64,000 nucleotides of DNA from Sinanaerobacter chloroacetimidivorans (GTDB lineage Bacteria > Bacillota > Clostridia > Peptostreptococcales > Anaerovoracaceae): contig NZ_JAGSND010000008.1 in NCBI RefSeq assembly GCF_018128545.1, positions 62,001-126,000 on the forward strand, read 5' to 3'. Below are positions 41,790-51,176 of the stretch, piece after piece (within the stretch, counting starts at the first letter, position 1; every line of letters begins with the position of its first letter). Under the pieces are notes generated by a model. The model worked only from the letters and a program-made list of their open reading frames with translations, was not told the DNA's origin and did not search any database. A program made the position numbers and the translations under genes.

Positions 41790-41807
41790 ATTGTCAGAAT
41801 TGACAAT
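41790..41807. promoter_or_regulatory. Putative activator site of the permease gene
   Basis: ATTGTCAGAATTGACAAT, a palindrome with perfect 7-bp arms and a 4-bp centre, lies 114-131 bp upstream of the -24 element. Confidence 0.55.
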
Positions 41808-41870
41808 TCGAAAAATAAAATCCATTAATATATTGAAAGAAATTTTTATGAAAAATTTTTTAAATTTCTA

Positions 41871-41901
41871 TTGACCTTTCCGTTGCGTCAATGTGTATGA
41901 T
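41871..41901 (+). promoter_or_regulatory. MerR-type promoter with 19-bp spacer
   Basis: TTGACC (41871-41876) and TATGAT (41896-41901) are 19 bp apart, the stretched spacing typical of MerR-activated promoters. TTGAC and GTCAA arms (41871-41875, 41887-41891) lie within the promoter. Confidence 0.65.
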
Positions 41902-41923
41902 AGATTTATCAGGAGGTGAAAAC

Positions 41924-42682
41924 ATGGAATATACAGTGAAAAGCCTTGGAAAACTGGCGGGAATCAGTACAAGAACCCTACGTTACTATGATGAAATTAA
42001 CCTTCTCAAGCCGGCGAGAGTGAATTCATCAGGATACAGGATTTATGGACAGAAGGAGATTGATCAGCTGCAGCAAATTCTGTTCTACCGGGAACTTGGA
42101 ATCAATCTGGAGGATATCAAAGATATCGTTTCCTCCGCAGACTTTGACAAGAGAAAGGCTTTGGATGAGCATCATGAAAAACTTCTTGAGAAGAGAAAAC
42201 AATTGGATGCCTTGATTGAAACGGTTGAAAAGACCATCGCATCAGAAGAAGGGAGAATCGTTATGAGTAATAAAGAAAAATTTGAAGGTTTTAAGAAAAC
42301 CATGATAGAAGAAAATGAAAAGAAATATGGTCAGGAAATCAGAGAAAAATATGGAAAAGAAACAGTCAATAAATCAAATCAGAAATTGATGAACATGACA
42401 CAGGAAGAATATGAGGAAGTGACCAAGCTGGCCCAGGACATTACGGAGACTTTGCATGAAGCATTTCAAACCGGGGATCCTGCCGGTGAACTTGCACAGA
42501 AGGCAGTTGAGCTTCATAAAAAATGGCTGTGCTTTTATTGGGACAGCTATTCCAAAGAAGCCCATGCCGGGTTGGGTCAAATGTATGTGGATGACGAAAG
42601 ATTCCGCGCCTATTATGACGAAAAACAGCCTGGAACAGCGGAGTTCCTGAGGGACGCCATTGCAGTCTATACCTCAAAATAA
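41924..42682 (+). CDS. MerR-family regulator with TipAS-type effector domain
   Basis: 252 residues. The N-terminal winged helix has L-A-G-I-S-T-R-T-L-R-Y-Y-D-E-I-N-L-L-K-P-A and S-G-Y-R-I-Y; a coiled-coil dimer helix follows (about 80-115). The C-terminal half matches the antibiotic-recognition domain of TipA/Mta (W...Y-Y-D...F-L-R-D-A-I). ATG 41924 follows TCAGGAGG. It likely activates its own stretched-spacer promoter on binding a drug. No transporter lies next to it, so other targets are elsewhere. Confidence 0.87.
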   Translation: MEYTVKSLGKLAGISTRTLRYYDEINLLKPARVNSSGYRIYGQKEIDQLQQILFYRELGINLEDIKDIVSSADFDKRKALDEHHEKLLEKRKQLDALIETVEKTIASEEGRIVMSNKEKFEGFKKTMIEENEKKYGQEIREKYGKETVNKSNQKLMNMTQEEYEEVTKLAQDITETLHEAFQTGDPAGELAQKAVELHKKWLCFYWDSYSKEAHAGLGQMYVDDERFRAYYDEKQPGTAEFLRDAIAVYTSK

Positions 42683-42946
42683 AAAAGAACTGTCTCTATA
42701 AAAGAAAGAAGATAAAATTGGATAGCCATGATTTGTAGGGTTCGTTTTCGGAATTTATCTTTTCATAAATTTTACTCCTGACTTTCAGACAGAAAAGCAA
42801 ACGATAACGCCAACAGTGCTTTTCTTCGCATTGCATGCTCGCTGAAAGTCTGGATCGTAAAATTTGAAAAGATAGAAATTCCTCAAAATACCCTTCATAC
42901 CATGGCTATCTCAAATATATCTATTTATTTTGAGACAGTTCTTTTT
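42682..42946. repeat. 265-bp imperfect palindrome filling a convergent gap
   Basis: The ends AAAAAGAACTGTCTC (42682-42696) and GAGACAGTTCTTTTT (42932-42946) are exact inverted repeats. Further inward, ATAGCCATG, AGGGT, GGAATTT, CTTTTCA, AAATTTTA and GACTTTCAG recur in inverted order on the right side, and AGAAAAGCA (42791-42799) pairs with TGCTTTTCT (42817-42825) at the centre. The ends touch both flanking stop codons. It may be a miniature inverted-repeat element or a giant bidirectional terminator. Confidence 0.8.
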
Positions 42947-43346
42947 ATCTCATGCGGACGGCGGCCATAGCGCAGGCACCTTCATGAACCACCTTGAACC
43001 CCTTTTTCTCTGCAAACTCTATGATTTCCTTGTCATAGGTTCCTGGCTGCAGCCAAATGTAAGGATGAACCGACGGATCCATTTCTTCAAGGCTTTTTAA
43101 TGTAACCTTCGGGGGAACGACAAAGTCTACACAATCGGGAACCTGAGGAAGATCTTCCAGACAGGCATAACATTTACTGCCGTCCTCCATTTCCGTATAG
43201 TTCGGGTTAACGGCATAGGCTTTGTACCCGTGAGAACGAAGGGTATGGTAAATATGGTTTGCTGTTTTATCCGTATTGGGAGTGGCGCCGACGATAGCCC
43301 AAACCTTTTTCTCCAGCATCTCGTTCATTTTCTTTTCATTATCCAT
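42945..43346 (-). CDS. CoA-binding domain protein (YccU type)
   Basis: 133 residues. V-W-A-I-V-G-A-T near residue 17 begins a Rossmann CoA-binding domain, followed by G-Y-K-A-Y-A-V-N-P-N-Y and D-F-V-V-P-P, and a C-terminal H-E-G-A-C-A-M. These fit the single-domain CoA-binding family, whose role is unknown, possibly redox sensing through CoA. ATG 43346 follows GGAGGAG. Confidence 0.82.
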   Translation of the reverse strand: MDNEKKMNEMLEKKVWAIVGATPNTDKTANHIYHTLRSHGYKAYAVNPNYTEMEDGSKCYACLEDLPQVPDCVDFVVPPKVTLKSLEEMDPSVHPYIWLQPGTYDKEIIEFAEKKGFKVVHEGACAMAAVRMR

Positions 43347-43527
43347 AGTGGGCTCCTCCAATTTCATTAAATTTATGTTAATCATAGTTTAATTTTTCCC
43401 ATTTTTCAAGAAATGAAACAATTTTCAGGAATCCAACTTTTATATTTTCAATACATATTGTCCACTTTTTCAGAATACAATCTACAAGCGGTTAAATTTT
43501 GAAAACGTATGACAAGGAGTAATGAAT

Positions 43528-46188
43528 ATGCGAAAGCACATTGGATTAAACCCTTCCGAGGTTGCAGAATCCAGAAAAATTCATGGGGGCAACGTGTTTG
43601 CTCAGAAGAAGAGGAAGGGATTTTTGAAACAATATCTGAGCAGCTTCGGCGATCCTATTATCAAAATTCTATTGGTTGCACTGGCTCTCAATATCATTTT
43701 CCTTTTTCGGGATGCAAATTGGATGGAATCTGCGGGAATTGCCATTGCGGTGTTTCTTGCAACTTTTGTTTCGACACTGTCCGAATATGGAAGTGAGTCT
43801 GCCTTTGCAAAATTAATGGAGGAAGCCCAGCTGATCCAATGCAGGCTTATTCGGTCGGGCCAACCTGTTTCCGTACCCATTACGGAGGTTGTTACAGGAG
43901 ATATCGTCTTGCTGCAGGCAGGTGAAAAAATACCTGCAGACGGCATTTTACTTTCAGGAATACTAAAGGTCGATCAGTCCGCTTTAAACGGGGAGAGCAA
44001 GGCCGCAGCAAAGTTCCCCTCCGATTCTCCCGGAATACCGGATTCTGTCCGGAATTGGGACTTGCTCGCTTCTCATCAATTGTTCCGCGGCAGCGTGGTG
44101 GATGAAGGAGAGGGCATCATGGAGGTGTGCCGGGTCGGAAAGGATACCTTTTACGGACATATGGCAGGAGCCATGCAGGAAGAGACAAGGGAAAGCCCTC
44201 TGAAACTTAGATTGGGCCAATTGGCAAAAACCATAAGCCGTCTTGGATACATAGCAGCATGTCTTGTAGCGCTGGCAGACCTTTGCAGCAATGTAGTGCT
44301 GCAAAATTCCATGAATCCTGTACTGATACTGCGGGAACTGACAAATCTGCATACCATGACAGGACATGTTCTTCATGCCCTGACTTTAGCCATAACCATC
44401 GTTGTGGTTGCTGTTCCGGAAGGGCTGCCGATGATGATTACGGTTGTGCTTTCCTCTAATACCATGAGAATGATGAGGGACAATGTTCTCGTCAGAAAAT
44501 TGGTGGGGATTGAAACAGCTGGCAGTCTGAATATTCTATTTACGGATAAAACGGGAACCCTTACCCAAGGAAAGCTGTCCGTGAGCCATTTGATTACGGG
44601 TGAAGGGAAAATATACAGAAACAAGGACCGGCTCAGAAGAGGCTCGAAGCTTCTATATTTACTGACTCTCTCAGGATTTTACAATACCGGCTGTGTTCTT
44701 TCCGGAGAGGAGCCTCTGGGAGGAAATATGACAGATCGTGCTTTGCTGGATTATGTATTGCCTATTCACGGAGATATGAATGAATACGTGAAAATGGATT
44801 CCATTCCCTTTGACAGCACCAATAAATTTTCAGCTGCCAGGATATCAGGTCCGACGGATCTGTCACTGATTAAAGGGGCACCGGAAAAGCTTCTATGTGC
44901 CTGTACCAGGTACTTTGACGAAGAAGGGCGGATTCAGCGCCTTTGTAATCAGGACATGCTGGAGTCTTTGTGGCATAAGCTTTCTGATAATGCAGTACGT
45001 GTTTTGGTGATCGCAGCAACGGAAAAATGGCCTGTTCAAAAGGACAGGTTTTCTGATCTGATCCTGATCGGTATTGTCGGAATACGGGACGAGCTGAGAC
45101 CGGAGGCCTATGATTCGGTAAGGCAGGTCACCAATGCAGGTGTTCAGGTGGTTATGGTAACAGGAGACAATCAGGAAACCGCAGTGGCCATTGCCAGAGG
45201 ATGCGGACTCATTGATGTTTACAATAAAAATCAGGTGATCACCAGCACAGAGCTGGGACGGTTAACGGATGATCAGTTAAAATCTGTTTTGCCGCAATTG
45301 CGTGTAGTTGCCAGGGCACTGCCGACGGATAAAAGCAGGCTTGTGAGCCTTGCACAGGAAATGGGTATGGTAGCTGGAATGACAGGGGATGGGATTAATG
45401 ACGGACCGGCTTTAAAGATAGCAGATGTAGGCTTTGCCATGGGGGACGGAACGGAAGTGGCCAAGGAAGCCGGAGATATTGTGATTCTTGATAACAATAT
45501 TGCTTCCATAGCCAAGGCCATCCTGTATGGTAGAACCATTTTCAAGAGTATACAGAAATTTATCATATTTCAGCTTACTATGAATCTGTGTGCGGTAGGT
45601 GTCTCTCTTATCGGACCGTTTATCGGATTTGAAACACCCATTACGGTCATTCAAATGCTTTGGGTAAATATTATCATGGATACCCTTGCAGGGCTTGCCT
45701 TTGCAGGAGAGCCGCCATTGGAGGAATACATGGAGGAATCGCCTAAATCCAGAGAAGAGCCGGTTCTAAACGGAAACATGGTCAATCAGATTATGTTTGC
45801 GGGTTTGGTCACCATTACTATTTGTATGCTGTTTTTAACAATGAGCTGGGTAAAGGTATTTTTCCACTATCATCTCAATCCCATTTGCTTCTATTCCGCA
45901 TTTTTTACCCTGTTTATCTTTTGCGGTATTTTTAACAGCTTTAACGCCAGAACACCCAGGATCAACCTTACGGCCTATTTGTCAAGAAATCCGGCTTTCA
46001 TACTGATCATGTCTTTTATAGCCATTGTGCAGATTTTGCTGTTATACCTAGGAGGAAGTTTATTCAGAACCATAGGGCTTACGTTTTCAGAACTGGCTTT
46101 CACCCTTGGAGCAGCTGCCATCGTAGTGCCAGCAGATGTGATAAGAAAAATTATGGTGAAAAAGATCAGAAAGGTCAGAAGATTATAG
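43528..46188 (+). CDS. Calcium-type (P2) cation-transporting ATPase
   Basis: 886 residues with about 10 membrane helices. Actuator motif S-A-L-N-G-E-S-K-A-A, in which the usual Thr of T-G-E-S is Asn; membrane motif V-A-V-P-E-G-L-P-M; phosphorylation site F-T-D-K-T-G-T-L-T; and hinge M-T-G-D-G-I-N-D-G-P. The PEGLP motif and length fit SERCA/PMCA-like Ca2+ exporters. ATG 43528 is spaced well from AAGGAG; ATG 43522 is also possible. Single-gene unit. Confidence 0.87.
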   Translation: MRKHIGLNPSEVAESRKIHGGNVFAQKKRKGFLKQYLSSFGDPIIKILLVALALNIIFLFRDANWMESAGIAIAVFLATFVSTLSEYGSESAFAKLMEEAQLIQCRLIRSGQPVSVPITEVVTGDIVLLQAGEKIPADGILLSGILKVDQSALNGESKAAAKFPSDSPGIPDSVRNWDLLASHQLFRGSVVDEGEGIMEVCRVGKDTFYGHMAGAMQEETRESPLKLRLGQLAKTISRLGYIAACLVALADLCSNVVLQNSMNPVLILRELTNLHTMTGHVLHALTLAITIVVVAVPEGLPMMITVVLSSNTMRMMRDNVLVRKLVGIETAGSLNILFTDKTGTLTQGKLSVSHLITGEGKIYRNKDRLRRGSKLLYLLTLSGFYNTGCVLSGEEPLGGNMTDRALLDYVLPIHGDMNEYVKMDSIPFDSTNKFSAARISGPTDLSLIKGAPEKLLCACTRYFDEEGRIQRLCNQDMLESLWHKLSDNAVRVLVIAATEKWPVQKDRFSDLILIGIVGIRDELRPEAYDSVRQVTNAGVQVVMVTGDNQETAVAIARGCGLIDVYNKNQVITSTELGRLTDDQLKSVLPQLRVVARALPTDKSRLVSLAQEMGMVAGMTGDGINDGPALKIADVGFAMGDGTEVAKEAGDIVILDNNIASIAKAILYGRTIFKSIQKFIIFQLTMNLCAVGVSLIGPFIGFETPITVIQMLWVNIIMDTLAGLAFAGEPPLEEYMEESPKSREEPVLNGNMVNQIMFAGLVTITICMLFLTMSWVKVFFHYHLNPICFYSAFFTLFIFCGIFNSFNARTPRINLTAYLSRNPAFILIMSFIAIVQILLLYLGGSLFRTIGLTFSELAFTLGAAAIVVPADVIRKIMVKKIRKVRRL

Positions 46189-46283
46189 ATTACTACTGTA
46201 TTTTTGATAAAGTTTGTGATAAAATATTAAGAATACTTTGGAGTAGGTTATTTGGAGTCAAAATAGAAATCGGAGGAATTTAT

Positions 46284-46547
46284 ATGAGAGCAGTAGTAAC
46301 TGTAATCGGTAGAGATATGGTCGGTATTCTGGCAAAAGTCAGCACAACCTGTGCAGAAGCCAATGCAAATGTCATTGAAGTAACACAGTCCGTGCTTCAG
46401 GAGTTCTTTGCCATGGTAATGCTGATCGATATTTCACAAATGAATTGCGAATTAGGTGAGCTTCAGGAAAAGCTGAAGAACAATGTATCCGGAATGAAAA
46501 TTCACGTGATGCATGAAGATATCTTCAATTCCATGCACCGCATTTAG
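46284..46547 (+). CDS. ACT domain protein, UPF0237 family
   Basis: 87 residues forming one ACT domain: [17 protein letters not shown] at the start and M-V-M-L-I-D-I-S in the middle. ACT domains bind small ligands such as amino acids. This family is nearly always followed by a UPF0210 gene, as here (23 bp gap), and the two probably act as a complex; the ligand is unknown. GGAGG precedes the ATG. Confidence 0.9.
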   Translation: MRAVVTVIGRDMVGILAKVSTTCAEANANVIEVTQSVLQEFFAMVMLIDISQMNCELGELQEKLKNNVSGMKIHVMHEDIFNSMHRI

Positions 46548-46570
46548 AAACTGGAAGTTGGAGGTATGAA

Positions 46571-47929
46571 ATGCTGAATATGACGGATATCATGGAAACT
46601 ATAACCATGATACAAGATGAAAATCTTGATATACGAACCATTACCATGGGAATCTCCCTGTTGGACTGCTGTGACAGCGACATCGACAAGTCCTGCGAAA
46701 AGGTTTATGAAAAAATATACCGCTGTGCCAAGGATCTTGTAAAAACCGGCTGTGATATTGAGCAAAAATATGGGATTCCGATTATTAACAAAAGAATCGC
46801 CGTGACACCGATTGCCATGCTGGTGGGGGCTTCCGGCGGAGACCCTGTGAAATATGCAAGAACCTTGGAGAAGGTGGCAAATGACGTAGGGGTCAACTTT
46901 ATCGGAGGATTTTCCGCCCTTGTACACAAAGGCTTTTCTCCGGGTGACAGAGAATTGATTGAAGCAATTCCGCGTGCTTTGGCTTGCACGGAACACGTGT
47001 GTGCTTCTGTAAATATTGGATCTACCAAGTCTGGAATCAATATGGATGCAGTGAGAACCATGGGCAAAGTAGTGAAAGAGGCTGCAGAGCTTACGGCTCA
47101 TGAGCAGTGCATCGGAGCCGCTAAACTGGTAGTTTTCTGCAATGCTCCTGAGGACAATCCGTTTATGGCAGGCGCCTTCCATGGCCCCGGAGAACCGGAT
47201 TGCGTGATCAATGTGGGAGTTTCCGGCCCCGGTGTTGTGAGAGCCGCCCTTGCAAAAGCAGGAGATGATTGTGATTTGACACAGGTAGCCGATATCATCA
47301 AAAGGACAGCCTTTAAGATCACACGTATGGGACAATTGGTAGGAAGTGAAGCTTCCAAGCGGCTGGGTGTGCCTTTTGGTATCGTAGATCTTTCCCTGGC
47401 ACCGACACCTGCCATTGGAGATTCGGTAGCATATATTTTAGAGGAAATTGGTCTTGAGAGCTGCGGTGCCCACGGCACCACAGCGGCACTTGCCCTATTG
47501 AACGATGCGGTGAAAAAGGGCGGAGTCATGGCTTCTTCCAATGTAGGCGGCTTGTCGGGAGCCTTTATCCCTGTGACCGAGGATGCCGGCATGATCAATG
47601 CTGCCCGCAGCGGTGCCCTTTCTATTGAAAAACTGGAAGCAATGACGGCTGTTTGTTCGGTAGGATTGGATATGATCGTTATTCCCGGCGATACCTCGGC
47701 AGACATCATTTCTGCCATCATTGCCGACGAGGCCGCCATCGGCATGATCAATTCCAAGACGACAGCGGTAAGAGTCATTCCTGCCATCGGTAAGGGAGAA
47801 GGGGAGGAGCTTGAATTCGGCGGTCTGTTGGGAAATGGTCCGGTGATGAAGGTAAACCGTAATTCCCCTGCAAAATTGATTCGCCGGGGAGGAAGAATCC
47901 CGGCACCGATACAAAGTTTAAAAAATTAA
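46571..47929 (+). CDS. PFL family protein, UPF0210 (DUF711)
   Basis: 452 residues matching UPF0210 along the length: [11 protein letters not shown] near residue 23, [33 protein letters not shown] and G-V-S-G-P-G-V-V-R. The fold is related to glycyl-radical enzymes, but no glycyl-radical motif is seen. Biochemical function is unknown; pairing with an ACT protein suggests a metabolite-controlled enzyme. Confidence 0.88.
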   Translation: MLNMTDIMETITMIQDENLDIRTITMGISLLDCCDSDIDKSCEKVYEKIYRCAKDLVKTGCDIEQKYGIPIINKRIAVTPIAMLVGASGGDPVKYARTLEKVANDVGVNFIGGFSALVHKGFSPGDRELIEAIPRALACTEHVCASVNIGSTKSGINMDAVRTMGKVVKEAAELTAHEQCIGAAKLVVFCNAPEDNPFMAGAFHGPGEPDCVINVGVSGPGVVRAALAKAGDDCDLTQVADIIKRTAFKITRMGQLVGSEASKRLGVPFGIVDLSLAPTPAIGDSVAYILEEIGLESCGAHGTTAALALLNDAVKKGGVMASSNVGGLSGAFIPVTEDAGMINAARSGALSIEKLEAMTAVCSVGLDMIVIPGDTSADIISAIIADEAAIGMINSKTTAVRVIPAIGKGEGEELEFGGLLGNGPVMKVNRNSPAKLIRRGGRIPAPIQSLKN

Positions 47930-48963
47930 AAATCAGCGGGTTCCGCTATATAAGTATCCTCAGGCAAGGTATCCTTCATACGAAAGGAAAACCGGTACTG
48001 GGGATATTTTTTTTCAAAGTAATATCGATTACATTTTTTATTACCGATCATATTGGAAAAGGATGTGCTGTTGCTGAAAAATGTAATCGCCTTATGATAA
48101 AATCCTTGGATTATCAATGATTGCAGCTCCTTCTCCAGCTTTTCCTTTGCGATTTCACCCTCTACAAGCTGTCGGAATGCAGGATGGTAGGTACCACCGG
48201 TGATTTCTCCGTTTTCGCTGATAAAATCGGTGCTCTTAAGGCCGACTCTGATGATATTGATTCCGGCATTCTGCAGAATCACATACATGTCTTTCGTGGT
48301 TCTTACCGCTTCCTCCAATGTCAGCGGAGTATAAGCTCCCTTACGGTACATCTGATATAATTCCGTATTCTGAATGATGATCGTTGGATACAACCGTGCA
48401 ATAGAGGGTCCGACGGAAACAGATTCCAAAGCGGAGGCAACGGACTTCTCATGAGAGTCTCCCGGAAGGCCGATCATTAACTGATGCCCAAGCTGGAATC
48501 CATAGGTTTTGATTAGCCTGGAGCTTTGATAAATAATCTCTCGGTTATGCCCACGGTTTGAGAGCTTTAATACTTCTTCGTCGAAGGACTGAACTCCAAG
48601 CTCTATGATATCAACGTCATACTCTTTCAAATGGGTAAGGATGGCTTCATCAATATAATCGGGCCTGGTGGACAGATGGATTTTGTGAATCAGACCTCTG
48701 TCTTTATATTCTTTGGCAATGCTCAGATATTCCCTTTGCTGGGAAAGAGGAATCCCGGTGAAGCTTCCGCCGTAAAAAGCCGCCTCTACAGTCCGGATAC
48801 CGCGATGGGATATAGTTTTCAAATATCGGTCCAAGAGATCCATAATCTCTTCTCTTTCCACAGGCTTGTTTTTCGCTGTAATGGTTTTCTGATTACAAAA
48901 AACACAATCATTGGGACAGCCCAGATGGGGAATGAATATAGGAATAATTGCATGAGTTTTCAA
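47926..48963 (-). CDS. Elp3-like radical SAM protein
   Basis: 345 residues. The [4Fe-4S] motif is G-C-P-N-D-C-V-F-C near residue 15, followed by [16 protein letters not shown] and E-L-G-V-Q-S, as in the Elp3/HemN-like subgroup with no acetyltransferase domain. It uses SAM to start a radical reaction, perhaps on tRNA. It overlaps the GME-fold gene upstream by 4 bp. Its end overlaps the convergent UPF0210 gene by 4 bp. Confidence 0.85.
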   Translation of the reverse strand: MKTHAIIPIFIPHLGCPNDCVFCNQKTITAKNKPVEREEIMDLLDRYLKTISHRGIRTVEAAFYGGSFTGIPLSQQREYLSIAKEYKDRGLIHKIHLSTRPDYIDEAILTHLKEYDVDIIELGVQSFDEEVLKLSNRGHNREIIYQSSRLIKTYGFQLGHQLMIGLPGDSHEKSVASALESVSVGPSIARLYPTIIIQNTELYQMYRKGAYTPLTLEEAVRTTKDMYVILQNAGINIIRVGLKSTDFISENGEITGGTYHPAFRQLVEGEIAKEKLEKELQSLIIQGFYHKAITFFSNSTSFSNMIGNKKCNRYYFEKKYPQYRFSFRMKDTLPEDTYIAEPADF

Positions 48964-49682
48964 AGGGTACCTCCTGTTATGACGGATCCGATATCTTTCA
49001 GAGGGAAATCCTTAAAATAGGTTACGGATAAACTCCGTTTTTCAATAAATATTTTTATTCTTTCGAAATCAGGGTGTCTTGACAGATCGCCGTGAAAGAT
49101 GATTTCATTTCCAACTCTGCCGGATGCTCCTCCCAGAAAACCATAGGGGAAACCCGGCAGCTCCACATGTCCATGGGAGATCAGCAGGGTGTCGATCTTA
49201 TTTTTCTCCAAGCTGCGGGCAAGACCCTCATCCGAGGTGATAACGGATTGCTCGTCCACCACTACAAGGCTGCATTTGGTGTACCCCTGTTTTACCGGTA
49301 TCACCTTCAGTCCTGTCTGTTCAACCTTTTTCATCAGGTCAGATGCGGTGAACGCCGTATTATGAATAAAATAACTGCCTAATTGCACTGCATTATACTT
49401 GATATTATCAGGATACCGGCTGCCCAAAGAATCCCTGCACAGAGTAAAGGGCATAGATTCCCGGGATAACGCTTCTTTGATCATCGGATACTGCTCCTTG
49501 GCAACCATCAGCTCCTGTCCTATTTTACACAGAAATATATCAGCATGGGAGGCGATGGCATCATAAACAACACCGCATTTTCTGATTTCGCAAAGGCGGT
49601 GCCCCTGATTGATCAAATAAGTTTTTACGATTCGATGCGAATCTTCCGATAAATAGATGTTCATATGGGTATTATACACCAT
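48960..49682 (-). CDS. GME-fold protein (DUF6873-like)
   Basis: 240 residues. The sequence resembles a family with the guanidine-modifying-enzyme fold: C-S-L-V-V-V-D-E-Q-S-V-I-T-S-D-E-G and G-F-L-G-G-A-S-G-R-V-G-N-E-I-I-F-H-G-D-L. The catalytic Cys/His set of deiminases is not clearly present. ATG 49682 is used; ATG 49664 is possible and lies just after TATAAT. It is co-transcribed with the radical SAM gene. Confidence 0.6.
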   Translation of the reverse strand: MVYNTHMNIYLSEDSHRIVKTYLINQGHRLCEIRKCGVVYDAIASHADIFLCKIGQELMVAKEQYPMIKEALSRESMPFTLCRDSLGSRYPDNIKYNAVQLGSYFIHNTAFTASDLMKKVEQTGLKVIPVKQGYTKCSLVVVDEQSVITSDEGLARSLEKNKIDTLLISHGHVELPGFPYGFLGGASGRVGNEIIFHGDLSRHPDFERIKIFIEKRSLSVTYFKDFPLKDIGSVITGGTL

Positions 49683-49723
49683 AACGCCTTGTTTTTTTTG
49701 GAATTTTATTATAATATAAGAAT

Positions 49724-50392
49724 ATGGTTAATATAGGTAATGACTGGGATCAAATCCTGGAGGGAGAATTTGAAAAAGAATATTACAAAAGTCTTAGAGC
49801 ATTTCTGGTCAGTGAATACAGGACACGAATCGTTTATCCATCCATGTATGATATTTTTAATGCGTTGAAATTTACTCCTTATCATGGTGTAAAGGCGGTA
49901 ATCCTGGGACAGGATCCTTATCACGAACCTAATCAGGCTCATGGGCTATGTTTTTCTGTTAAAAGAGGGGTTCCAAAACCCCCTTCTCTTGTCAATATCT
50001 TTAAAGAGCTGAAAACAGATTTGGGAATGGAGCCTCCCGATCATGGAAATCTTGAAGACTGGACGAAGGAAGGCGTTTTACTTCTCAACACGGTACTTAC
50101 AGTGAGAAACGGCCAGGCCAATTCCCATAAGGGAAAAGGCTGGGAAATCTTTACGGATCGTGTCATTGAACACTTGAATCAACGGGAAAAGCCGATGGTT
50201 TTTCTCTTATGGGGAGCCAATGCAAAAGCCAAGACAGGGTTGATAACCAATCAAAATCACCTGATTCTTACGGCAGCCCATCCAAGCCCCCTATCCGCAC
50301 ATAACGGATTTTTCGGATGCAGGCATTTTTCGAAAACCAATGAATTCCTTTCACGGTATGGGGAGAGTATAAATTGGAAATTGGATGTTTAA
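49724..50392 (+). CDS. ung: Uracil-DNA glycosylase
   Basis: 222 residues. Water-activating loop G-Q-D-P-Y-H near residue 64, W-G-A-N-A-K and the Leu-loop H-P-S-P-L-S-A-H identify family-1 UDG, which removes uracil from DNA. The ATG is fixed by the conserved N-D-W-D start. TATAAT (49710-49715) ends only 8 bp before the ATG, so the mRNA may be leaderless. Confidence 0.95.
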   Translation: MVNIGNDWDQILEGEFEKEYYKSLRAFLVSEYRTRIVYPSMYDIFNALKFTPYHGVKAVILGQDPYHEPNQAHGLCFSVKRGVPKPPSLVNIFKELKTDLGMEPPDHGNLEDWTKEGVLLLNTVLTVRNGQANSHKGKGWEIFTDRVIEHLNQREKPMVFLLWGANAKAKTGLITNQNHLILTAAHPSPLSAHNGFFGCRHFSKTNEFLSRYGESINWKLDV

Positions 50393-50405
50393 GAGGGAGA
50401 AGTGA

Positions 50406-50489
50406 ATGAACGTGATGTTTTTAGGTATGGTAGCCATCGTAGTCCTGGTTATTGTTGTGGGCGTTGTGATTGCCATTTCAAACAGGTAA
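50406..50489 (+). CDS. 27-residue single-pass membrane peptide
   Basis: ATG-initiated frame with AGAGGGAGAAG upstream. After M-N-V-M the product is nearly all Val, Ile, Leu and Gly with a polar S-N-R end, a minimal transmembrane helix. It lies between ung and lemA, so it may act with the LemA/DUF2207 membrane pair. No family is recognised. Confidence 0.5.
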   Translation: MNVMFLGMVAIVVLVIVVGVVIAISNR

Positions 50490-50529
50490 AAAGCTGATTA
50501 TAAATAAAAAGGGTTTAGGAGGTTAAAAA

Positions 50530-51096
50530 ATGGGGACAGTATCGATTGTTCTTTTAATCATTGTTGCTGTTATCGCAGTTCTGGTGATCTGGGTGATTGC
50601 GGCCTACAATGGTTTTGTGCGCTTGCGCAATATGGTAGAGGAAGCATTCTCCACCATGGATGTATATCTGAAAAAGAGATATGATTTGATACCGAATTTG
50701 GTTGAAACAGTGAAAGGTTATGCTGCTCACGAATCCGGTACTCTGGAAAAGGTCGTGCAGGCCAGAAACATGGCGGCGTCTGCCACTACCATTGAAGGAA
50801 AAATTCAGGGTGAAAACGCATTACAGGGGACTCTGAAGAGCTTATTTGCCATAGCGGAAGCTTATCCGGATCTGAAAGCAAACACCAATTTTCTGGATTT
50901 GCAGGCGCAGCTCCAGAGGATCGAGGATGAAATCGCAAATTCCAGAAAGTATTATAATGCCATAGTGAAGGAATTTAATACAAAGACCGAAGTGTTCCCG
51001 AGCAATATCGTTGCCGGAATCTTTAACTTCAGGCGGAAGACTCTCTTTGAAGTAAATGATGAGAGAGAGCGGGAAGCTGTAAGAGTTGCATTTTAA
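50530..51096 (+). CDS. lemA: LemA family protein
   Basis: 188 residues. One N-terminal membrane helix followed by a helical domain with F-V-R-L-R-N-M-V-E-E-A-F-S-T-M-D-V-Y-L-K-K-R-Y-D-L-I-P-N-L-V-E-T and V-V-Q-A-R-N-M-A, diagnostic for LemA. Its molecular role is not clear. In many bacteria lemA precedes a TPM- or DUF2207-type gene, as here. Confidence 0.92.
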   Translation: MGTVSIVLLIIVAVIAVLVIWVIAAYNGFVRLRNMVEEAFSTMDVYLKKRYDLIPNLVETVKGYAAHESGTLEKVVQARNMAASATTIEGKIQGENALQGTLKSLFAIAEAYPDLKANTNFLDLQAQLQRIEDEIANSRKYYNAIVKEFNTKTEVFPSNIVAGIFNFRRKTLFEVNDEREREAVRVAF

Positions 51097-51176
51097 AAAT
51101 TCAGGAACGACCGATGGTCGTTCCTCATTATTTTGTTTAAATAAAAGAAATAAGAGAAGGAAAGTGGTTAGAGACT

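Noticed and set aside
41598..41825. 76-residue N-terminal extension of the amino acid permease
   Set aside because: It overlaps the sigma-54 promoter and activator site; ATG 41597 has a strong ribosome site.
47098..47787. 229-codon minus-strand open frame
   Set aside because: It is a shadow of the UPF0210 gene, which matches its family over the whole length.
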